Below, in pieces: positions 12,755 to 19,687 of a stretch of DNA of 19,687 nucleotides. This DNA comes from DATGUN01 sp035301285 (GTDB taxonomy: Bacteria; Bacillota; Bacilli; Bacillales; Amphibacillaceae), in NCBI GenBank assembly GCA_035301285.1, contig DATGUN010000002.1:1-19687 (forward strand), in the 5' to 3' direction. The stretch's first letter is position 1. The number at the start of each line of letters is the position of its first letter. The notes beneath the pieces are model-generated. The model was not told the origin of the DNA. It worked only from the letters and a program-made list of their open reading frames with translations, and searched no databases. The translations under genes were made by a program, and so were the position numbers.

Positions 12755-14251
12755 ATGACATATGTCATCGGTGTTGATTTAGGAACCAGTGCAGTGAAGA
12801 TTATCCTTGTGAATGAAAAGGGAAAAATAATAGACGACCTATCCAAATCCTTTTCTGTCATTCAGGAAAAGCCAGGGTATTGTGAACAGAATCCAAATGA
12901 TTGGGTTGATCGGACTGTCGAGGGGCTGTCCGAGCTCGTGAAAAAAGCCGATATTCATCCTGAATCGATTGAAGGTATCAGCTTTTCAGGTCAAATGCAT
13001 GGCCTTGTGTTGCTTGATGAGCATCATGAGGTTCTACGTGATGCCATTCTTTGGAACGATACAAGAACAACAGAAGAATGCGAAGACATCTATGAGATTG
13101 TCGGGAATGAGCGTTTGCTTGATATTACCAAAAACCCTGCTTTGGAAGGGTTCACATTACCTAAACTTTTATGGGTGAAAAAACATGAACCTGAAATATT
13201 TAAGAAGGCTGCTACATTCGTCTTGCCAAAAGACTATGTTCGCTATAAATTAACCGGGAAATTGCAGATGGAAGTTTCAGATGCAGCGGGTACATTATTG
13301 TTGGACGTTACAAAGAAGGCATGGAGCCAGGAAATATGTGAATTATTGGATATTGAGAGTCGCCTTTGTCCTCCACTGGCAGCATCTTATGATGAGGTTG
13401 GAACGTTAACCGCTGACTATGCCTTTCAAACGGGGCTTTCCAGGACGACCCGGATTTTTGCCGGGGGAGCTGATAATGCTTGTGGAGCGATTGGTTCCGG
13501 CATTTTGGAAGATGGTCAGACACTTTGCAGTACAGGCACGTCAGGTGTTGTTCTATCTTATGAATCAAGTGATGATAAAGATTTTCATGGGAAGGTCCAT
13601 TACTTTAATCATAGCGCACCGAACGCTTTTTATACGATGGGTGTCACATTATCGGCAGGTGATAGTTTAGCCTGGTTCAAGGATACCTTTGCACCTGAGG
13701 AGTCGTTTGATGACTTATTGTCAGATGTCGGTACGGTTTCGGCCGGATCCAGGGGGCTTCTGTTTACCCCTTATCTGGTTGGCGAAAGAACCCCGCATGG
13801 GGATTCTTCGATCAGGGGAAGCTTCATTGGTATGGATCGTTCACATGAAAGGAAAGATTTTGTCCGAGCTGTTTTAGAAGGCATCACCTTTTCCCTTAAT
13901 GAGTCGATACACATTTTTCGGCAGCATGGGAAAACGATTGATACGATTGTTTCAATAGGTGGGGGTGCCAAAAGTGATGAGTGGCTGCAGATTCAGGCGG
14001 ATATTTTCAATGCGAAAATCGTCAAACTATCAAGCGAACAAGGGCCGGCCATGGGAGCTGCCATGATCGCCGCTTATGGATGTGGGTGGTTCGAGTCGTT
14101 GAAAGAATGTGCCGATGCCTTTTTATCTGTGGAGCGGGAGTTTGAACCGATTCATGACAATGTGGAAATTTACAAAGAACTGTTTGGTTTATATCAAAGT
14201 GTCTACTGGCAAACCAAACGATTGAATGAGGATTTATCGCACTTCCGTTGA
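12755..14251 (+). CDS. xylB: Xylulokinase
   Basis: FGGY-family kinase phosphorylating D-xylulose to xylulose 5-phosphate for the pentose phosphate pathway. It has 498 residues, normal for the family. Motifs: the N-terminal phosphate loop VIGVDLGTSAVKIILVNEKG, ISFSGQMHGLVLLD, ILWNDTRT, the catalytic base Asp240 in GGADNACGAIGSG, and the C-terminal SIGGGAKSDEWLQIQADIF nucleotide-binding signature. The ATG at 12755 is about 12 bases after GAGGTG, a rather long spacing that may lower translation. It is the last gene of the xyl-controlled operon, ahead of a clear terminator. Confidence 0.97.
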   Translation: MTYVIGVDLGTSAVKIILVNEKGKIIDDLSKSFSVIQEKPGYCEQNPNDWVDRTVEGLSELVKKADIHPESIEGISFSGQMHGLVLLDEHHEVLRDAILWNDTRTTEECEDIYEIVGNERLLDITKNPALEGFTLPKLLWVKKHEPEIFKKAATFVLPKDYVRYKLTGKLQMEVSDAAGTLLLDVTKKAWSQEICELLDIESRLCPPLAASYDEVGTLTADYAFQTGLSRTTRIFAGGADNACGAIGSGILEDGQTLCSTGTSGVVLSYESSDDKDFHGKVHYFNHSAPNAFYTMGVTLSAGDSLAWFKDTFAPEESFDDLLSDVGTVSAGSRGLLFTPYLVGERTPHGDSSIRGSFIGMDRSHERKDFVRAVLEGITFSLNESIHIFRQHGKTIDTIVSIGGGAKSDEWLQIQADIFNAKIVKLSSEQGPAMGAAMIAAYGCGWFESLKECADAFLSVEREFEPIHDNVEIYKELFGLYQSVYWQTKRLNEDLSHFR

Positions 14252-14319
14252 AACAGCCGCGCGGATTGACCTGAAGGACAACGTATCGTTTCCTGTAAGG
14301 TGATCTGAATATACGTTTC

Positions 14320-14367
14320 ATACTCTTATCTGTTGAACAAAGGTTTAATGGGTAAGAGTATTTTTTG
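14320..14367 (+). terminator. Intrinsic terminator of the xyl operon
   Basis: ATACTCTTA (14320-14328) pairs perfectly with TAAGAGTAT (14353-14361) around a 24-base loop, followed by a run of six T. It lies about 70 bases after the xylB stop. Confidence 0.8.
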
Positions 14368-14454
14368 TTTTCGGGGCTAGGGTTGGCTGTCGCTTGGATG
14401 TTAATAACAACAAGGTTCTAGCCGAAGACTCGAATTCTATAAAAAATGATGTCA

Positions 14455-14494
14455 TTGAAATTTAATAAGCATGATTGTTAGATTATGTTATAAA
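14455..14494 (+). promoter_or_regulatory. Candidate promoter region of the M42 peptidase-symporter unit
   Basis: TTGAAA (14455-14460) with TAGATT (14479-14484) at 18 bases is one sigma-A candidate. TATAAA at 14489-14494 is a better -10 but has only a weak -35. Just upstream, AATGA-TG-TCATT (14446-14457) is a small dyad that could be an operator. The 285-base gap 14252-14536 holds nothing else apart from the terminator. Confidence 0.4.
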
Positions 14495-14536
14495 TGGAAT
14501 CATCACAGTTTATGAATAAGGAGATGAGATTTACAA

Positions 14537-15616
14537 ATGACAGAATATTTACAACAAACCATCGAAACGAACATCGAAAGTGAATTGCCTAAACTGTTGG
14601 CTCTCCATGGTGTAACGGGACATGAAGAAGATGTGGAGGCGTATGTGAAAGACGTTGTGGGTCCATTGGTTGATTCGATAACAACGGATCCACTTGGTAA
14701 TGTGATTGCTTATAAAGAAGGAAATGGCAAAAAGAAGCTTTTAGTGGCTGCTCATATGGATGAAATCGGATTGATGATAAAGTATATCGACAAAAATGGA
14801 TTTATTTATGTTGAAACAGTCGGGGGTGTTCGTCAACAAAATCTATATGCTAGGGAATGTGAGATAAAGACAGATTATGGAAAGGTACCGGGTATCATCA
14901 ATAGTATTCGACCGGGCCGTCCATATGGTGATGAGCAAATACCTGACTCTAATGATTTTTTCATTGATGTAGGCGCTGACAATATTCAGGATATTCATGA
15001 CATGCATATTGAAGTAGGGCAACCGGTTAAATTCAAGTATCAATATCAACGCTTGAATGACAAAGTTTCAGGGACAGCGCTGGATAACCGGCTACTCATG
15101 TTCATTTTGATTGAGGTTCTGAAGATATTGGAGAATGATGGCAAAAAGGATATTCCAGATGTATATGCGGTTTTTACCACACAGGAAGAAGTGGGTTCAC
15201 GTGGGGCTCAAACAGCAACACAGCAAATCGAGCCAGATGTGGCTTTGGCACTGGACATTACGATGGCCAACGATTTACCTAAGAATCATGAAAGTGAGTT
15301 TATTTCAAAAATCGGCAAAGGTCCCGCTATCAAGGCGATGGATATCATTAAAAGAGCAATGTTAGGTTTGGTTGTACCTAAATACATGATCAACCAACTG
15401 AAAGATGTTGCTAAAGATCATCACATACCCTTTCAGATAGAAGTACAATCTGCAGGATCGACGGACGGGGCGACCATCCATAAAGTGGGAAATGGTATCC
15501 CGACTGGCGGTATTTGCTTGCCGACACGATATGTTCATGCCTATGAATTGGCGGCAATCCCGGATATTGTGCATACGACCATGTTATTGTATGAAAGCAT
15601 CAAGGCATTTAAGTGA
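14537..15616 (+). CDS. M42-family metallo-aminopeptidase
   Basis: Cytoplasmic di-metal aminopeptidase of the M42 (glutamyl/TET-like aminopeptidase) family, trimming N-terminal residues from short peptides. It has 359 residues, typical length. The ATG at 14537 follows AAGGAGATGAG. Metal and catalytic motifs: LVAAHMDEIG (His73, Asp75), SGTALDNR (bridging Asp), FTTQEEVGSRGA (catalytic Glu-Glu), ALDIT and the closing RYVHAYE His. The opening LLALHGVTGHEEDV is also typical. Proteins of this family are often mislabelled cellulase/endoglucanase; nothing here supports that. It is 57 bases ahead of the sodium:solute symporter gene and surely co-transcribed with it, which suggests intake and hydrolysis of a peptide or amide-type nutrient. 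Confidence 0.94.
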   Translation: MTEYLQQTIETNIESELPKLLALHGVTGHEEDVEAYVKDVVGPLVDSITTDPLGNVIAYKEGNGKKKLLVAAHMDEIGLMIKYIDKNGFIYVETVGGVRQQNLYARECEIKTDYGKVPGIINSIRPGRPYGDEQIPDSNDFFIDVGADNIQDIHDMHIEVGQPVKFKYQYQRLNDKVSGTALDNRLLMFILIEVLKILENDGKKDIPDVYAVFTTQEEVGSRGAQTATQQIEPDVALALDITMANDLPKNHESEFISKIGKGPAIKAMDIIKRAMLGLVVPKYMINQLKDVAKDHHIPFQIEVQSAGSTDGATIHKVGNGIPTGGICLPTRYVHAYELAAIPDIVHTTMLLYESIKAFK

Positions 15617-15673
15617 TTGTTGTGTGAAAAGAATCGATTGTGAAATCATTGTTAAAACATCAGGAGGGAGAGC

Positions 15674-17287
15674 ATGAATATAACCTATATCATTCCGATC
15701 GCATACTTGGTATTGATGTTGATTATAGGATTTATACTATCCAAAAAACAGCAAACACGCTCGGATTTTTACGTTGCGGCAAATAAGATGAACTCGGGTG
15801 TACTTTTTGCGACCATCTTTGCGACAGTTGTTGGCGCAAATACCTATATGGGATTCAGTGGAGAAGTATATAGTCTCGGTTTTTCACATACATGGATGTT
15901 GATTTCAGCTGGATCTGCTTATTTTGTTTTGTTTTTCATTTCCGGGAAAATGAGACATATTGCCAGTGAGTATGAAGTTTTTACGTTGCCTGACATGATG
16001 GAACTTCGGTATTCCAGACCTGTCGCGATGTTGACAACCTTGTTTTCATTCGTGGGGTTAATTGGTGGAGCGGGCGGCAGTATACTCGGGATCGGTGTTA
16101 TTCTTCATTCAACCCTTGGGATTGATACTAATGTGGCCATTTTGGTAACCGCAGTTGTCACTATCACATATACCGCATTTGGTGGATTGATGGGCGTCGC
16201 TTGGACGGACTGGGCCCAATCGATCATTATGGTTCTGGGATTGATCCTGATTATCATTTTTGGCATTATCCTGATGAAACCGGATGTGGGTGCTGTGGAT
16301 TCCCTTATGCAGTTTACCGACGGTTTGAAAGATGAATTGGGGTCGGGAAGTCTGAGCTTTCTGGAAGGAGCGACCTTTTTCATGGTCATGGGATGGTGGC
16401 TGACATTCTTGCCGTTGAACACCATTTCACAAACATCGATACAACGTGTATACTCTGCAAAAAGTGAAAAAGTCATTCGCAGGATCAGTTTGCTCATGAT
16501 TATATTCGTAGGTTTGTTCATGAGCTATGCTTTGTCGTTGGTCGGGATGATGGGGAAGGTTTATATGCCGGGATTGGATGATCCGGAGGCGGTTTTCCCG
16601 TTGCTGGCACTTGAAGTCATCAATCCGTGGATCGGCATCATTATCGTAACAGGGATATTGGGTGCGGCCATGTCCACTGTTGACTCTAATCTTCTCGGGG
16701 CATCCATTCACGTATCAAGGGATATATATGAACGATATAAAAAAGAAGAAAATGAGGAAGTGAAAGAAAAACAAGCGATACGTCTTTCACGTTGGGCCAT
16801 CGTTGTCATAGGTATTTTGAGTACGGTTGCCGCTATTTTAACCCCATCCATCATGGATTTATTGATAGGTACCATGGAAATATTTGCTGGGGCTACGTTT
16901 ATTCCCATTATTGCGGGGATGTATTGGAAAAAGGCAAACGCCAAAGGGGCGACCGCGGGAATCATTTTTGGAGGGGCGACTACCATTGTAGCGCAGGTGC
17001 TTGATTCGGAATACGCTGTGATCATCGGTTCTATCGTGTCGTTGGTGGCATTGGTTCTAGTCAGCCTGGTCACAACCGGAGAGGTAGAAAAGTCAAAGCT
17101 ATTTCAATTTAAAGCCGTCCCTAAAAAAGATTATGGTCTTCTTCTCGGAGTTATCGTCTTTTTTGTCTTATTTTTAATAGGGTTGACTCAGCTAGCTGTT
17201 TGGCCGTTTTTGATTATCTTGACGATCATAGGCATGACGATTGCATTGTTTATGATGATCTATTATGTGCTGCCGAAAAGGGAATGA
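15674..17287 (+). CDS. Sodium:solute symporter family transporter
   Basis: Na+-coupled uptake transporter of the SSS family, 537 residues with about thirteen membrane segments. The ATG at 15674 lies 7 bases after GGAGGGAG. Features: N-terminal YLVLMLIIGFILSKKQQTRSDFYVAANKM, a Na+-site region FATVVGANTYMGFSGEVYSLGFS, TAFGGLMGVAWTDWAQSIIM (the family GG.....D..Q signature), LPLNTISQTSIQRVYSAKSEK, and AAMSTVDSNLLGASIHVSRDIY with the Ser/Thr pair that binds Na+. The substrate is not readable from sequence; SSS members take sugars, amino acids, vitamins or carboxylates. Its nearest partner is the M42 peptidase gene. Because the xyl operon lacks a dedicated transporter, xylose or xylosides are also possible, as pure speculation. 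Confidence 0.93.
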   Translation: MNITYIIPIAYLVLMLIIGFILSKKQQTRSDFYVAANKMNSGVLFATIFATVVGANTYMGFSGEVYSLGFSHTWMLISAGSAYFVLFFISGKMRHIASEYEVFTLPDMMELRYSRPVAMLTTLFSFVGLIGGAGGSILGIGVILHSTLGIDTNVAILVTAVVTITYTAFGGLMGVAWTDWAQSIIMVLGLILIIIFGIILMKPDVGAVDSLMQFTDGLKDELGSGSLSFLEGATFFMVMGWWLTFLPLNTISQTSIQRVYSAKSEKVIRRISLLMIIFVGLFMSYALSLVGMMGKVYMPGLDDPEAVFPLLALEVINPWIGIIIVTGILGAAMSTVDSNLLGASIHVSRDIYERYKKEENEEVKEKQAIRLSRWAIVVIGILSTVAAILTPSIMDLLIGTMEIFAGATFIPIIAGMYWKKANAKGATAGIIFGGATTIVAQVLDSEYAVIIGSIVSLVALVLVSLVTTGEVEKSKLFQFKAVPKKDYGLLLGVIVFFVLFLIGLTQLAVWPFLIILTIIGMTIALFMMIYYVLPKRE

Positions 17288-17297
17288 ATATTCATCG

Positions 17298-17326
17298 AAG
17301 CAGTCTCATCCGAGGCTGCTTTTTTC
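17298..17326 (+). terminator. Intrinsic terminator after the symporter gene
   Basis: AAGCAGTCTC (17298-17307) pairs with GAGGCTGCTT (17312-17321), with one G-T wobble, around the 4-base loop ATCC, followed by six T. It starts 10 bases after the symporter stop. Confidence 0.88.
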
Positions 17327-17434
17327 GCTTCGATACCTAACTTCTTGCCAAGGCTATTCGAGTTTTTTCTTTTCTTATCCTTCTTGTGCTCTAAAAATGT
17401 TGAAAATCATGTCGTTATTTGGGTATTTAGTCAA

Positions 17435-17463
17435 TTGTTTTTTGTTTTACATCGTACTATACT
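17435..17463 (+). promoter_or_regulatory. Candidate sigma-A promoter of the udp-MFS unit
   Basis: TTGTTT (17435-17440), 17 bases, and TATACT (17458-17463). Spacing is ideal, and the matches are 3 of 6 and 5 of 6. The leader would be about 85 bases. ACTTTGTTTAT (17461-17471), directly after the -10, repeats 11 bases found at the left of the xylO site (8394-8404), but the other half-site is absent. Confidence 0.5.
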
Positions 17464-17553
17464 TTGTTTATCTGTTTAATGGATTGAGAGTCGTAAGATA
17501 AAAAAGGAAACGTTGCTTATACTAAGATGATGGTATAGGAAGGAGTTAAGGTT

Positions 17554-18294
17554 ATGGAAAATGTCCATTTGAAATCAATTCAACCATCCGATTTGGGGGA
17601 AGTCACGTTGTTGGTAGGTGATCCGGGACGCGTGGAATTAATAGCGCAAAACTGGGATGACACAAGACTTCTTTTGGAAAATCGGGAATTCATATTAGTG
17701 TCCGGTACGTGGAAAGGTAAACCTGTTTCGATTTGCTCCACGGGGATTGGAGCAGGGTCCACAGAAATAGCGGTCATCGAGCTGATTCAAAGTGGTGCAA
17801 AAAAGCTCATCCGTCTTGGTGGGTGTGGGACGTTTGATCCGGACATGCGTCCGGGTGATATCATGCTTAATCATGCCATGGCACGCGACAAAGGAACTTT
17901 ATCTGATTATGTGGGGGATCATTATCCGGCTGTTGCCGATTTCGATTTGCTGCAAAGAATTAAAACCCATATAAAAAACGTTGGCTTTCATGTACATAAT
18001 GGCATCGGAATGACAACACAAAGTTATTACCTCGGACAAGGTCGTGATCACGCTATCGAAAACGGGCCTAAACCTGATGCAACGATGCTGGACTATTGGC
18101 ATAAAAGGCATATTACAAATTTTGAGATGGAAACGGCTGTCTTATATTTATTGGCATCTTTATATCAGGTACCCGCTGCCAATTGTCTGGTCATCCATGT
18201 CAATCGTTCCTACGATGAATGGGTACCGGATGAAATGTATCAGGCGCTCCATCAAAAAGCGGCACAGGCGGTTCTTGAAGCTTGTATCGTTTAA
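17554..18294 (+). CDS. Uridine phosphorylase-like nucleoside phosphorylase
   Basis: NP-I family phosphorylase of 246 residues, cleaving a nucleoside with phosphate to a base and (deoxy)ribose 1-phosphate. The ATG at 17554 follows GGAAGGAG. Compared with E. coli uridine phosphorylase from memory, the phosphate-binding Arg residues are kept (Arg26 in GDPGRV, Arg44 in NREF, Arg87 in IRLGG). CSTGIGAGSTEIAV matches CSTGIGGPSTSIAV. The uracil-specific Gln and Arg are kept as Gln162 and Arg164 in YYLGQGR. The ribose-binding Glu-Met-Glu is in NFEMETAVL. One difference is GGCG (89-92) where E. coli has GTTG, so the phosphate/ribose contact at the first Thr is lost and activity or specificity may differ. 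It is followed after 55 bases by the MFS gene and looks like part of a nucleoside salvage unit. Confidence 0.9.
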   Translation: MENVHLKSIQPSDLGEVTLLVGDPGRVELIAQNWDDTRLLLENREFILVSGTWKGKPVSICSTGIGAGSTEIAVIELIQSGAKKLIRLGGCGTFDPDMRPGDIMLNHAMARDKGTLSDYVGDHYPAVADFDLLQRIKTHIKNVGFHVHNGIGMTTQSYYLGQGRDHAIENGPKPDATMLDYWHKRHITNFEMETAVLYLLASLYQVPAANCLVIHVNRSYDEWVPDEMYQALHQKAAQAVLEACIV

Positions 18295-18349
18295 TCAAGA
18301 AAAAAATAAATACTAAACAATCATTTTTGAATGGAAAAGAGGTTAAATC

Positions 18350-19591
18350 GTGAACAACTTAGAAAAGGTCGGTCAACAAGAGAACGGGTATCGAAAGAAA
18401 GTACTTGCCTCCTCAATGCTTGGGTTAGGATTGGAAGGCATGGATATTTTGTTTCTTTCGTTTGTACTGACTAGCATCATTGCAGAATTCAATATCTCAT
18501 CCGCAGCTGGAGGTGCTATTTCCTCTGTAACAAATATCGGAATGCTCGTGGGCGGTATTGGATTTGGAATCCTTGCAGATAAAATTGGACGGATCCGTGT
18601 TTTTACCTATACCATATTTCTGTTTGCCATTGCGACCGCATTAATGGCTTTTGCGAGTAACATGACAATGATTTATATTCTTCGTTTCCTCGCTGGAGTT
18701 GGCGGAGGTGGCGAATTTGGAATCGGAATGGCTTTGGTAGCGGAAGCTTTTCCGAAAGAAAAACGAGGCAGGATGACGTCTTGGGTCACAATCGGTGGTC
18801 AATTAGGCTCTATCGCTGCAGCGTTGGCCGCGGCATTCATCATCCCGTTAGGAGGCTGGCGTTCTCTATTCATCATTGGTATTCTGCCTGTGTTTCTAGC
18901 CTATTATGTGAGACGGAATTTGGATGAAACCGATGATTGGAAAGAGGCCAATCGTCAAGCCATGGTGAATGACAAAGAAAAGAATACACTTTCTTTGCTG
19001 TTTACGTCACCGAAGACAACGTATATTACGATAGCATTGACGATTATGTCCAGTGTGCAGGTGGCGGGCTATTTCGGTCTCATGAACTGGCTTCCATCGA
19101 TACTGCAAGAACAAATCGGCCTAAGTATATCTGATTCTTCGCTTTGGATGATCAGCACAATTGTAGGAATGATACTAGGCATGTTGCTGTTTGGTCAAAT
19201 ATTGGATCGATTCGGGGCAAAATGGTCTTATGGCATTTTCCTCACGGCATCAGCTATTTCGGTTTTCATCTATGTATATGCCGACAGTGCCGTTATGGTG
19301 TTGATCGGTGGGGTCGTCGTTGGGTTTTTCGCTAATGGTATGAATGCAGGTTACGGTGCTTTGATAAGCAGTTTTTATCCAACGAATGCCAGAAGTACAG
19401 CGAACAATGTCATTTTCAACACGGGACGAGCTGTCGGTGGTCTATCCCCGATTGCCATTGGATTCTTTATCGATCACTTCAGTATTACGGCAGCTATGAC
19501 ATTTCTGTCTACGATTTATGTGATATCGTTGATCATTATTTTGACAATGCGTGATGTCCCCTTGAAGGGTATGAAGAAAGTGACACATTAA
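18350..19591 (+). CDS. MFS transporter, metabolite (organic acid):H+ symporter type
   Basis: Twelve-segment major facilitator of 413 residues. The GTG at 18350 follows AAGAGG by 7 bases. The cytoplasmic loop 2-3 motif is GILADKIGRIRVF, with a weaker repeat GQILDRFGAKW in the second half. RFLAGVGGGGEFGIGMALVAEAFPKEKRGRMTSWVTIGGQLG and SSFYPTNARSTANNVIFNTGRAVGGLSPIAIG resemble the aromatic acid/sialic acid:H+ symporter (AAHS/SHS) groups. The sugar-porter PESPR-type motif is lacking, so a xylose permease is unlikely. Partnered with the nucleoside phosphorylase gene, it may import a nucleoside, a base or a related acid; the substrate is not determined. It is the last gene of this unit, with a terminator right after it. 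Confidence 0.9.
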   Translation: MNNLEKVGQQENGYRKKVLASSMLGLGLEGMDILFLSFVLTSIIAEFNISSAAGGAISSVTNIGMLVGGIGFGILADKIGRIRVFTYTIFLFAIATALMAFASNMTMIYILRFLAGVGGGGEFGIGMALVAEAFPKEKRGRMTSWVTIGGQLGSIAAALAAAFIIPLGGWRSLFIIGILPVFLAYYVRRNLDETDDWKEANRQAMVNDKEKNTLSLLFTSPKTTYITIALTIMSSVQVAGYFGLMNWLPSILQEQIGLSISDSSLWMISTIVGMILGMLLFGQILDRFGAKWSYGIFLTASAISVFIYVYADSAVMVLIGGVVVGFFANGMNAGYGALISSFYPTNARSTANNVIFNTGRAVGGLSPIAIGFFIDHFSITAAMTFLSTIYVISLIIILTMRDVPLKGMKKVTH

Positions 19592-19638
19592 ATAATATGT
19601 TTTCAAAAAAGGAAACCAAAAAAATGTCATTCGGAAAG

Positions 19639-19687
19639 CCGTCGAATGTGTATGAAGTTTTATGCTTCATATACTTCGCGGTTTTTT
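19639..19687 (+). terminator. Intrinsic terminator after the MFS gene
   Basis: Long hairpin: an inner stem TGTATGAAG/CTTCATATA (one G-T wobble) around TTTTATG and an outer stem CGAA/TTCG plus CCG/CGG, followed by six T at the window end. It lies about 50 bases after the MFS stop. Confidence 0.85.

Noticed and set aside
17265..17501. 78-codon plus-strand open frame overlapping the end of the symporter gene
   Set aside because: It overlaps the symporter stop and a strong terminator, has no ribosome binding site and shows only AT-rich hydrophobic residues.

Overview
The window looks like chromosomal DNA from a low-to-moderate GC Gram-positive of the Bacillaceae, possibly a halophilic or alkaliphilic genus of the Virgibacillus/Lentibacillus type. 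This is an inference from strong GGAGG-type ribosome binding sites, several TTG/GTG starts, T-box leaders, a cre box, a Bacillus-type XylR with its operator, and many Asp/Glu-rich exported proteins. No rRNA, tRNA, CRISPR array, transposase or phage gene was seen.

Left part (1-5.7 kb). A secreted sphingomyelinase C gene runs off the left edge on the minus strand. A 456-base non-coding stretch with repeat-like hairpins and a long palindrome separates it from an acidic lipoprotein gene. Next come two nearly identical T-box riboswitches in series, both apparently with a tyrosine (UAC) specifier. They precede a TAXI-family TRAP solute-binding lipoprotein and a short prephenate dehydrogenase (tyrA). 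I read this as a tyrosine-starvation-responsive unit pairing tyrosine synthesis with uptake of an unknown, perhaps aromatic, compound. A small PepSY-like lipoprotein follows.

Middle (5.7-14.4 kb). A DMT/EamA exporter and the xylose repressor gene xylR lie on the minus strand. Facing them is a XylR operator, a cre box and a structured leader, then a plus-strand operon: a MalY/PatB-type PLP C-S lyase or aminotransferase, an NhaC Na+/H+ antiporter, xylose isomerase (xylA) and xylulokinase (xylB), closed by a good intrinsic terminator. The first two genes are not usual xyl operon members, and no recognisable xylose transporter is encoded there.

Right part (14.4-19.7 kb). There are two further plus-strand bicistronic units, each ending in an intrinsic terminator. 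The first encodes an M42 metallo-aminopeptidase and a sodium:solute symporter. The second encodes a uridine phosphorylase-like enzyme and an MFS metabolite:H+ symporter. Together with xylAB they suggest scavenging of pentoses, peptides and nucleosides with Na+- or H+-coupled transport.

The most notable points are the tandem tyrosine T-boxes controlling an orphan TAXI protein plus an ACT-less TyrA, and an interlocking (pseudoknot-compatible) leader that overlaps the start codon of the first gene of the xyl-controlled operon.
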